Origin: Spirochaetia bacterium UBA5763
GTDB taxonomy: Bacteria; Spirochaetota; UBA4802; UBA5550
Direction: 5' to 3'
DNA length: 59,010 bases
Assembly: GCA_002418835.1 (NCBI GenBank)
Contig: DIEX01000018.1
Location: 1 to 59,010 of the forward strand
Part shown: piece by piece, positions 24,458 to 31,515 of the stretch
Layout of the letters: each line of letters begins with the position of its first letter
Position numbering within the stretch: the stretch's first letter is position 1
The notes under the pieces: generated by a model
What the model was told of the DNA's origin: nothing
The model's database searches: none
Seen by the model: the letters and a program-made list of their open reading frames with translations, nothing else
Program-made: the position numbers and the translations under genes

Positions 24458-26455
24458 TCAAATATTAATTAAATTGCCCGCCAGGGTTTTTTCACTTTTG
24501 GAGATAATTATAACAACCTGTCTTTTTTCTGACAATTCAAGCAATAATTTTTTTAATTTATCCGCAATTTCCGGTTTAAAAGCAGAAAAAGGGTCGGTCA
24601 GTATTAAAGGATAATTTTCAGAGGGGGGTGCTGTATCAGCAATGGCCATCTTCATGGAAAATGCAAAGGTTGCAGTCTCTTCAGCAGTGAAGTTTTCTCT
24701 CTTCTCATTTAAAACAAGTTCCCTGATTGAATCCTGAACCTTGAGGTTCTTCATGGAATCGTTTAACAGGCTGTTGTAAACTTCGGCGCATCTCTCCGCA
24801 AGAACTGAAAATTTCTCCTGAAACCATTCCTCAGAAGTTTCATTATACACTTTATGCATAAAACTGATGTCTGAAACATCTTTTTTCAGTTTTTCAATAT
24901 CCGCGTCTATCACGCCGATTGAGTCATCAATGCTCTGCCGGCTCTTATCTCCGGATTCATATTGTTTTGTTTCATTTCCAATTTTTTGAGCAATTGATTC
25001 TTTGGATTCCTCCTCCCGTACTATTTCATCTATCATTTCGTTTATTTCAGGGATAAGGCTTTTTATATTGTCCCTGTCGGGAGCAGGGTGAATACTTACA
25101 TCCAGAGAGTTGAGTTTAGTTTCTATCTCCTGCTGGATTTCATTTTTTCTGCCGGAGAGGTTCTGCAGTTTCTCCTCTCTCTCTTCAAGGGATGTGCGGG
25201 ACCCGCTCCCTTTTTTTATAAGAGTGAGCTCGTTCTGAAGATCCCTGAAAGAGAGGAAGTCCTCGAAATACTGGAAAAGATATTCATACAGTTCACCTGT
25301 GGCGAAGTTTCTCTCAGGAAAATTCTCATTTGTAAATATTTCAAGAAGCCCGGTCTCAATTTTCTTTTTTCTGTCGAGAAGTTCTTCAGGGTAGTTTTTC
25401 CTGATCTGAAGAAAAAGATAATAACCTGTAAGAGCGGATAACATCACAAGGATTGACGAAAGAGCTGCCAGAACCATCCCTGTGCCTGTGTTAAGGGGGA
25501 TTGATTTTATAAATATAAAGATCATAGAAGTGAAAGCGAACAGCAGTCCCCCTGTGATACCTTTCAGAGCCAGTGATATTTTCTTTTTCTGCCTGGAGTT
25601 GAATTTCTCCATCTCCTCATTTATATCCCTGATGGCGTTGAATTCAGTCTGGAGCCTGTCAAGGTCAGGGAGCCTTTCAATCATGCCTCTTGTGAACTGC
25701 GGGAAACGTTCTGAAATTTCCCTCTCAAGGTCTTCACGCTTCCCCGCAGTTTCGCGGATATCAATTATATCTTTTTTCAGATTAACGATTTTTGATGAGA
25801 GCCTTGTATCCTCCTGAATAAGGTCGAGGATTACTCTGAGAGTATTTTTATAAGCAGTATATGATTCCCTTTTACGGCGCAGTTTCCCGAGCTCTCTGTC
25901 AAAAGAGGATAATTCTTTAACAAGCTTGTCTTTTTTTCTTTTTTTAAGTTCCAGCAGTTCACGGTTTTTCTTCAGAGAATTTATCTCTTTCTCTTTTTCA
26001 GCAATAACCGATTCAAGGCTGTGCATGCTGCCGCTTTTTTCAATACTTTGCTCCCTGTTTAAAAGAAATTTTTTCAGCAGGGAACTTTTTAAAACCGGAT
26101 CTGAATAGCTCTCCTGAATGGCTGGAGTAAAAAAGGAATAGAGCAGAAAATCATCGCAGCTTAGTAAATCCGGTGTGAGCGGATTTTTTGTAAGGGTACC
26201 GTTTTTATTAGTAAAAGAAATCTGTTTGCCGGAATAATCAGCTTCAACTGCAATGGAGTAATTATCAGATTCAATAATTTCTGACGGCTGGAGCACTCTG
26301 CTCCCTCTCCCGTAAATCCCGATAAGCGGCAGTTCCGGGATAATCCCTTTCAGATATTCAGCATCGGTCTGTATAGTGTTTTCACCGGGTTTTAATTCAA
26401 TGGCTGTATCGATTTTTTTTTCAGGTATAATGACTTTTATATTCAGGAATCGCAA
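24458..26455 (-). CDS. SbcC/YhaN-like coiled-coil ATPase homologue without Walker A
   Basis: This 665-residue protein has an N-terminal beta-rich segment and a long coiled coil (about 145-290). Two membrane helices follow (about 296-318 and 326-350), then a second coiled coil (about 395-545). The C-terminus resembles an SMC/Rad50 head: an ETATFAFSMKMAIAD signature-like helix and LILTDPFSAF as a Walker-B-like strand. The membrane hairpin in the coiled coil recalls YhaN. No GxxxxGK[ST] loop exists in the first 100 residues, so ATP binding is doubtful. It overlaps the nuclease-like gene upstream by 13 nt, so the two are coupled. Confidence 0.75.
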   Translation of the reverse strand: MRFLNIKVIIPEKKIDTAIELKPGENTIQTDAEYLKGIIPELPLIGIYGRGSRVLQPSEIIESDNYSIAVEADYSGKQISFTNKNGTLTKNPLTPDLLSCDDFLLYSFFTPAIQESYSDPVLKSSLLKKFLLNREQSIEKSGSMHSLESVIAEKEKEINSLKKNRELLELKKRKKDKLVKELSSFDRELGKLRRKRESYTAYKNTLRVILDLIQEDTRLSSKIVNLKKDIIDIRETAGKREDLEREISERFPQFTRGMIERLPDLDRLQTEFNAIRDINEEMEKFNSRQKKKISLALKGITGGLLFAFTSMIFIFIKSIPLNTGTGMVLAALSSILVMLSALTGYYLFLQIRKNYPEELLDRKKKIETGLLEIFTNENFPERNFATGELYEYLFQYFEDFLSFRDLQNELTLIKKGSGSRTSLEEREEKLQNLSGRKNEIQQEIETKLNSLDVSIHPAPDRDNIKSLIPEINEMIDEIVREEESKESIAQKIGNETKQYESGDKSRQSIDDSIGVIDADIEKLKKDVSDISFMHKVYNETSEEWFQEKFSVLAERCAEVYNSLLNDSMKNLKVQDSIRELVLNEKRENFTAEETATFAFSMKMAIADTAPPSENYPLILTDPFSAFKPEIADKLKKLLLELSEKRQVVIIISKSEKTLAGNLINI

Positions 26456-27525
26456 AACAGAATGCCTCCTGTTTTGCTGTCTGAATCTGAGAGCAGTTCT
26501 TTAATAAGCATGTAGTCCGGATTGTAGTGAGGATTAAGCCTGATGGACTCTGAAAAATTTCTGAAAAAAATTCCCTTAAATCCGCTCACGCTGGAGTGCT
26601 CCTCCAGAAAAATTTTCTGAGGGACATCTGTTTTATCAATAATTTTTAGTCCCCGGTAATAACCAGTAAGCTCTTCACTCAGGGATTTACCGATGATGAA
26701 ATTTCTGGGTCCGCAGAGTTCAATCCTGTTCATTGTATCCCGTTTCCCAGCATCTTTTATCAGCATTATAAGCTCTTTCTCCGAGCTGACAGGAGCACAG
26801 TCTATTTCATGGCTGAAAACTGTGACTGTATTAACGGGAATTCTTTTAAAGGATGATATTTTATTATCTTCAATTTCAATAGATATAACAAATCTTTCGC
26901 CGCATTCATCAAGAGAGCATGGTTCCGGGGAGCCGGGGTAGGCACCAAGTATCCGTTCCGAAAACCGGAAAAGTCTGAAACCGTGATTTCTCCCCAGTGC
27001 AAAAAAATCAAGATTCATCTGTTTAATCTCTTTTTTCCCTATAAAGACAGCTTCATTATTTTCCGTTGACTGAGGTGAAAAATCAGCATAGAAAAGTCCC
27101 AGGTGAAAGCCGTTCTTTTCTTTTCGTGTTATATCAGCAGGTGTACCATAAATAAAAATATCACCCTTCTCTGATTTTATCATTGCGGGATTTTTATCTC
27201 CGGAAAATGTGCAGGTTGTCTTAAGGCCGGAAATCCCTCCGGGAAAAGAACCCTGCTGTTCCATCTCCCCTGTGCCGGGTGTAAAGTATATCTCCGTGCC
27301 TTTTTCAATTATATCCGTCAGTTCATTATTAATATCATCAAAATAAGTTTTTTCTATGAGACCTGCATGTAAAATGTCTCCTGCCATGAGGAAAATATCA
27401 TGTTCCGCAGCAAGGGAGGCAATATTTTTAAAAGTATTGAACCGCTCTTCTCTGCTGATCAATGGATTCAATCTTTCTATTCCAAGATGAATGTCTGATG
27501 TAAGTAATATTTTTAAAGTATCCAT
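26443..27525 (-). CDS. SbcD/YhaO-like metallophosphoesterase homologue, degenerate
   Basis: This 360-residue protein resembles SbcD/YhaO. Motif I (SDIHLG, Asp11/His13) and motif II (GDILH, Asp50/His53) are intact. The expected GNHD/GNHE site reads PGTGEM (83-88), the HG motif reads GLFYADF, and the GHxH motif reads LGRNHGF. Half of the two-metal site is therefore missing and nuclease activity is uncertain. It is translationally coupled to the Walker-A-less partner, so both halves have changed together. It may be a structural or regulatory remnant of an SbcCD-type complex. Confidence 0.75.
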   Translation of the reverse strand: MDTLKILLTSDIHLGIERLNPLISREERFNTFKNIASLAAEHDIFLMAGDILHAGLIEKTYFDDINNELTDIIEKGTEIYFTPGTGEMEQQGSFPGGISGLKTTCTFSGDKNPAMIKSEKGDIFIYGTPADITRKEKNGFHLGLFYADFSPQSTENNEAVFIGKKEIKQMNLDFFALGRNHGFRLFRFSERILGAYPGSPEPCSLDECGERFVISIEIEDNKISSFKRIPVNTVTVFSHEIDCAPVSSEKELIMLIKDAGKRDTMNRIELCGPRNFIIGKSLSEELTGYYRGLKIIDKTDVPQKIFLEEHSSVSGFKGIFFRNFSESIRLNPHYNPDYMLIKELLSDSDSKTGGILFCDS

Positions 27526-27659
27526 TTTATACGGTTCATTTGTTTTGTATAGTTAATATAAAAGTGTCTTTTTTAATTATCGAAGAAAATCACCGCTTTC
27601 TTTAGTTAATCTTTTAAATACAATAAGCAGAGTGTGAAAAGGTAACCAGGGAGTATTGG

Positions 27660-27723
27660 AAAAAGAAAAAAAGACTGTTTTAATGGCAGATAGTGTTTTT
27701 CATCGCGCATTTAAAACAGTCTT
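27660..27723 (-). terminator. Terminator after the lipoprotein gene
   Basis: A 13-bp perfect stem (AAGACTGTTTTAA at 27,671-27,683 with 27,711-27,723) is followed on the minus strand by a long T-rich run. It begins 7 nt after the lipoprotein stop. Confidence 0.75.
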
Positions 27724-27730
27724 ATTAATT

Positions 27731-28078
27731 CTATTTTTGCCTGATTATGATTGCTTCTGTGTACATTTCATTAAAGTATATACTTCCGCTTTTTTTGATC
27801 GGTACAACTGCATCGCCGCCGTATGCGCAAACATAGGGCTCCACAGCTTCTTTCAACTGTGACAGAGATGAAACAGGCAAAATGCCTGCATGGAGATCTT
27901 TAACTACGCCGATCTCGGTATAGTTCCCGGCAGGCAGATCTGTTATTATTTGATAATTACAGCCTGATACGGCATTGACTGAATTATTTTTCACAAAAGT
28001 TCCGGTGCCGGTTGAGGAACAGCCGGTGTTGATTAGAAAAATTGATACTGCCATAGCGAGTAGTTCTTTGTTTTTCAT
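27731..28078 (-). CDS. Small predicted lipoprotein
   Basis: This 115-residue protein has a lysine-start signal peptide and the lipobox LINTGC (Cys20), so it should be lipid-anchored. The mature part contains NYTEIGVVKDLHAGILP and YGGDAVVPIKK, a small alpha/beta pattern seen in periplasmic lipoproteins, but no family is recognised with confidence. It has its own promoter and terminator, so it is a single-gene unit. Confidence 0.8.
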   Translation of the reverse strand: MKNKELLAMAVSIFLINTGCSSTGTGTFVKNNSVNAVSGCNYQIITDLPAGNYTEIGVVKDLHAGILPVSSLSQLKEAVEPYVCAYGGDAVVPIKKSGSIYFNEMYTEAIIIRQK

Positions 28079-28102
28079 AAACCAACCTCTTTTTTTAATG
28101 AG

Positions 28103-28130
28103 ATTATATCATGAAGAGATGGAAAAGCAA
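28103..28130 (-). promoter_or_regulatory. Promoter of the lipoprotein gene
   Basis: On the minus strand, TTGCTT (28,130-28,125) and a perfect TATAAT (28,108-28,103) are separated by 16 bp, about 25 bp before the start codon. Confidence 0.6.
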
Positions 28131-28236
28131 TACATATTAGCGCATTGGGGAAAAAAATATACTTTTTCCGGAGGTTGATAAATAGCACATATTGAGCAGG
28201 GTTATGTTCTGTGCATAAACAGTACGTTCAACTTTT

Positions 28237-28578
28237 TTAACAGGCAATAATCTCTTTAATCATGAATTCCCTGCCGCCCAGGATATCCAGATTCCGACTT
28301 CCACATTCGGGGCATTTCCCATTATTTATTATAACATTGTAGATATTATGGCAGTCAATGCATCTGGCATTGCCCGGCAATATTTCAATTTTCAGCTTTG
28401 TATCCTGCATGCTGGTGCCGTCAACTGCGGCAGGATAACACTCTTCAATGTAATGGGGAACAATGGATGACAATTCACCAATTTGAAGAACCACGGTATC
28501 GATCTTTGTTACTCCATTCTGGTCTGCAAAATTTTTTACTTTTTTGACCACTTCAAAAACAATTCCCAATTCGTGCAA
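28237..28578 (-). CDS. hypA: HypA nickel metallochaperone
   Basis: This 113-residue protein begins (M)HELGIVFEVVKKV, whose His2 is the nickel ligand of HypA. It carries the zinc site CIDCHNIY...CPECGS. Start is TTG 28578, supported by AGGAG 7 nt upstream and by the HEL start; a longer reading from 28,632 adds sequence absent from HypA. HypA hands Ni(II) to [NiFe]-hydrogenase or urease maturation. No nickel enzyme is in the window. It is the last gene after two large flavoproteins. Confidence 0.92.
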   Translation of the reverse strand: MHELGIVFEVVKKVKNFADQNGVTKIDTVVLQIGELSSIVPHYIEECYPAAVDGTSMQDTKLKIEILPGNARCIDCHNIYNVIINNGKCPECGSRNLDILGGREFMIKEIIAC

Positions 28579-28608
28579 TTTAGTACTCCTGTTACGTTTT
28601 TTTAAATC

Positions 28609-28628
28609 GGCGGGGGCAGCCCCCCGCC
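28609..28628. repeat. GC-rich intercistronic hairpin before hypA
   Basis: GGCGGGGG pairs with CCCCCGCC across a 4-nt loop, between the 891-residue flavoprotein gene and hypA. There is no T-run, so it more likely affects mRNA processing, stability or read-through than clean termination. Confidence 0.6.
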
Positions 28629-28681
28629 TCAAATATTTAATACTTTATTTGAACTAAGCTTTAATCAGCTGCCTGCAAGAT

Positions 28682-31357
28682 TTATTTGTTTCCCAGTGTG
28701 TCTTTGATTGCTCTCACGGCAATCTTCCCTGCGCGTTTCGCAGCATAAGGAATTATCTTCATCGGAAGCTCTTCAAACTCGCCGCCAAAAACATTATGAA
28801 CTTTCTTGAGGGAGATCGCATCAAATTTACATTTTGTGGTACACTGGCCGCAGCCGATGCACATATATTCATCAATCTGTACGGCTCCGCAGCCGAAGCA
28901 GCGGGCTGTTTCCGCTTTTACCTGATCTTCTGTAAATGTTACGCGGTTATCCCTGAAAGACATTCTGTTCTTCTGAGTATGGCTTACTCTCTGTCTTGGA
29001 GTATTGTCATACCCCTCAATCACCAGATTGTTTTTGTCAAAGACCTGGTATTCTCTCCTGTCGCGTCCGAAGATAAGGCTCTGTCCCGGCTGAACAAATC
29101 TGTGAATCGAAATTGCTCCCTGTTTCCCTGCTGCTATGGCATCTACTGCGAATTTCGGCCCGGTATAGACATCTCCACCGGTAAAAATATCGGGTTCATC
29201 AGTCTGATAGGTGAAGCTGTCGGCCCGCACTGTGCGGTTATGGTTAAGAATTACTCCGCTTCCATCAAGGAGATTTCCCCATTCAATTGACTGGCCCACT
29301 GAAAGAAGCACAAAGTCCGCGTCAACGATCTTTGTCTCTTTTTCATCATACACCGGGTTAAATTTACCGTCATTATCATAAACAGAGAGGCATTTCCTGA
29401 ACTCAACACCTTTTACCTTGCCGTTCCCGACAATGATACGTTTGGGCCCCCAGGAATTGTTAATAGCTATATCCTCTTCCAGAGCCTCTTCGATCTCTTC
29501 ATGAAGGGCTGGCATCTGCTCACGGTTTTCAATGCAGAACATATCAACTTTCGCTGCACCTGTTCTCACTGCGGATCTGGCCACGTCTATGGCAACGTTT
29601 CCGCCACCTATGACTATAACATTACCGCCGAGTTTTATATCTTTCCCCAGGTTTACGTTGCGCAGGAATTCGACTCCGGCAATAACCCCTTCAGCGTTTT
29701 CACCTTCGATACCAATTTTTCTTCCGCCCTGGGCGCCAATTGCGATATAGAATGCTTTGAAACCCTGCTTTCGAAGTTCTGCAAGAGAGATGTCTTTTCC
29801 AACTTCAACTCCGGTTTTAAAATCAACACCAAGTTCCCTGAGCACTTCGATCTCAGCATTGACAACATCTTTTTCGAGCCTGAAGGAGGGGATTCCGAGT
29901 GTCAGCATTCCCCCTAATTTTTCCTGCTTTTCAAAGACTGTGACTTTGTAGCCGTCTATCGCAAGGAAAAACGCGCATGACAGGCCTGCCGGGCCCGCGC
30001 CTATAACAGCGATGGGGAGGCCGAAGTCGTGCATTTTTTTAGGGACAAAACGCGTATCAGCATGGAGGTCTCTGTCCGCGATAAATTTTTTGATTTCATC
30101 CACTGCAATTGGATCGTCGATATCGCCGCGTGTGCATTCAGATTCACATGCCCTGGGGCAGATGCGTCCGCATATAGCAGGGAATGGGTTCTCTTTTTTT
30201 ATAAGTTCAAGAGCTTCACCATATCTCCCCTGTGAAGCCATTTTTATATAGCCCTGTACAGCGATGTGGGCCGGGCAGTTTGTTTTGCATGGAGCTGTCC
30301 CTGTCTCAACAACATTTTTCCGGTTTATGCGGTAATCATGGTTCCATCTGTTTCTTGTCCAGACATGGTCAAGGATTTTGGCCTTCTCTTCCGGTTCAGG
30401 GAGCGGTGTTTTTGTGCAGAGTTTCTGCCCCAGTTTGAGTGCATTTGTCGGACAGTTCTCCACGCAGAGCCCGCATGCAACGCATTTGTCCGGATCTACC
30501 TGTGCCCTGTAATTGGAACCGCATCCGTCGTATGCTTCGTAAAGTCCTGCGAGCCTTGTGGCAAAGCAACTGCATGAACAGCAGTTACAGATTGCAGCTG
30601 TTTCACCCTCACCTTCAACATTTGGCATCTGGTGCAGCAGGCCTTCATCCTCGGCCTTCCTTATTATTTCAAAGGCCTCTTCCCGGGTAATTTCCCTGGC
30701 CCTTCCTGTGCGAATATAGTATTCAGCTCCTGTACCCAGAGTAACGCACATATCTTTTGCTGTGTGTCCGCAGCCCTGGCCGAGAACCTTGCGTGAATTA
30801 CGGCAGGAACAGTCAGTAACAGCAAATTTATCATATTTATTGAGATAGTACGATATTTTTTCAAAAGGCACTGATTTCATGTCTGATGCAATTGCGCTTT
30901 CAATGGGGATAACCCTCATTGGGCTCTGCCCCATGGGGAGAACAGGGGCAAGCTCTGCAATCCTGATTCTTGTATATTCTTCAAATGCTTTACCAATCTG
31001 GGGGAACTTCGCCAGCTGCTCCCTGTTGTTCACCATCATCTCAAGTATGCCTGGAGCAAAGATCTGCACATAGAAAACATCGGTGCCGTTTTTAGTGAAG
31101 ACTTTACATACACCAATCTGGGCAAGTTCCATTGCAAGCCTCCTGGTATCTTCAACGGATTTACCGCATCTCTTTGCAATCTCCTCTGCTGTCCTCTCAT
31201 TGCGCAGACCCATAGCCAGTGCAACATCAGCCTGTTCATCGCTGACTACACATTCAAGTGCATAATATTCAGGCGCGTTTTCATCTATTTTGAAAATCAT
31301 TCCGGGGAGTCCCCCAACCATTTTTGCGAGTTTAACGATTTTTTTTCTTAATGCCAT
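28682..31357 (-). CDS. Fe-S flavoprotein: winged helix + 4Fe-4S + GltD-like oxidoreductase (paralogue A)
   Basis: This 891-residue protein has several layers. A winged-helix-like N-terminus (RTAEEIAKRCGKSVEDTRRLA) is followed by a Cys-rich region (DCSCRNSRK, GCGHTAKDMC, CNCCSCSC) and a ferredoxin motif CVACGLCVENCPTNAL. A GltD-like core follows, with NCPAHIAVQGYI, CGRICPRACESECTRG, FAD motif VIGAGPAGLSCAF and NAD(P) motif VIGGGNVAIDVA. It ends with a second ferredoxin motif CIGCGQCTTKCKFDAI. It should pass electrons between NAD(P)H and an Fe-S partner, possibly with bifurcation as in NfnB. Partner and substrate are unknown. It is a tandem paralogue of 31,516-34,233, between hypB and hypA. Confidence 0.85.
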   Translation of the reverse strand: MALRKKIVKLAKMVGGLPGMIFKIDENAPEYYALECVVSDEQADVALAMGLRNERTAEEIAKRCGKSVEDTRRLAMELAQIGVCKVFTKNGTDVFYVQIFAPGILEMMVNNREQLAKFPQIGKAFEEYTRIRIAELAPVLPMGQSPMRVIPIESAIASDMKSVPFEKISYYLNKYDKFAVTDCSCRNSRKVLGQGCGHTAKDMCVTLGTGAEYYIRTGRAREITREEAFEIIRKAEDEGLLHQMPNVEGEGETAAICNCCSCSCFATRLAGLYEAYDGCGSNYRAQVDPDKCVACGLCVENCPTNALKLGQKLCTKTPLPEPEEKAKILDHVWTRNRWNHDYRINRKNVVETGTAPCKTNCPAHIAVQGYIKMASQGRYGEALELIKKENPFPAICGRICPRACESECTRGDIDDPIAVDEIKKFIADRDLHADTRFVPKKMHDFGLPIAVIGAGPAGLSCAFFLAIDGYKVTVFEKQEKLGGMLTLGIPSFRLEKDVVNAEIEVLRELGVDFKTGVEVGKDISLAELRKQGFKAFYIAIGAQGGRKIGIEGENAEGVIAGVEFLRNVNLGKDIKLGGNVIVIGGGNVAIDVARSAVRTGAAKVDMFCIENREQMPALHEEIEEALEEDIAINNSWGPKRIIVGNGKVKGVEFRKCLSVYDNDGKFNPVYDEKETKIVDADFVLLSVGQSIEWGNLLDGSGVILNHNRTVRADSFTYQTDEPDIFTGGDVYTGPKFAVDAIAAGKQGAISIHRFVQPGQSLIFGRDRREYQVFDKNNLVIEGYDNTPRQRVSHTQKNRMSFRDNRVTFTEDQVKAETARCFGCGAVQIDEYMCIGCGQCTTKCKFDAISLKKVHNVFGGEFEELPMKIIPYAAKRAGKIAVRAIKDTLGNK

Positions 31358-31405
31358 AATGTATACTCCAGTATAATCTTTTTTATGATACTTCCGGACG
31401 TTTTC

Positions 31406-31458
31406 ACAAACACAGGGAGCCCTGTAAAAATCAGGTTATCAGAACTCCCTGTGTTTGT
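31406..31458. repeat. 14-bp perfect inverted repeat between the two flavoprotein genes
   Basis: The arms ACAAACACAGGGAG (31,406-31,419) and its complement (31,445-31,458) flank a 25-nt loop that holds a small CCTG/CAGG stem. It lies in the 158-nt gap and has no T-run on the minus strand. An mRNA stabilising or processing hairpin is likely. Confidence 0.65.
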
Positions 31459-31515
31459 TTCATTAAATTTTTCACTAATAGCCTTTTCTTTTCAGCCGGT
31501 GAGCCCGTTCACCGG

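Noticed and set aside
27656..27862. Plus-strand frame of 68 codons
   Set aside because: It lies over the lipoprotein terminator and the end of the lipoprotein gene; no coding signs.
28796..30690. Several plus-strand frames antisense to the flavoprotein genes
   Set aside because: They are mirror frames of strongly conserved Fe-S flavoprotein domains, without ribosome-binding sites.
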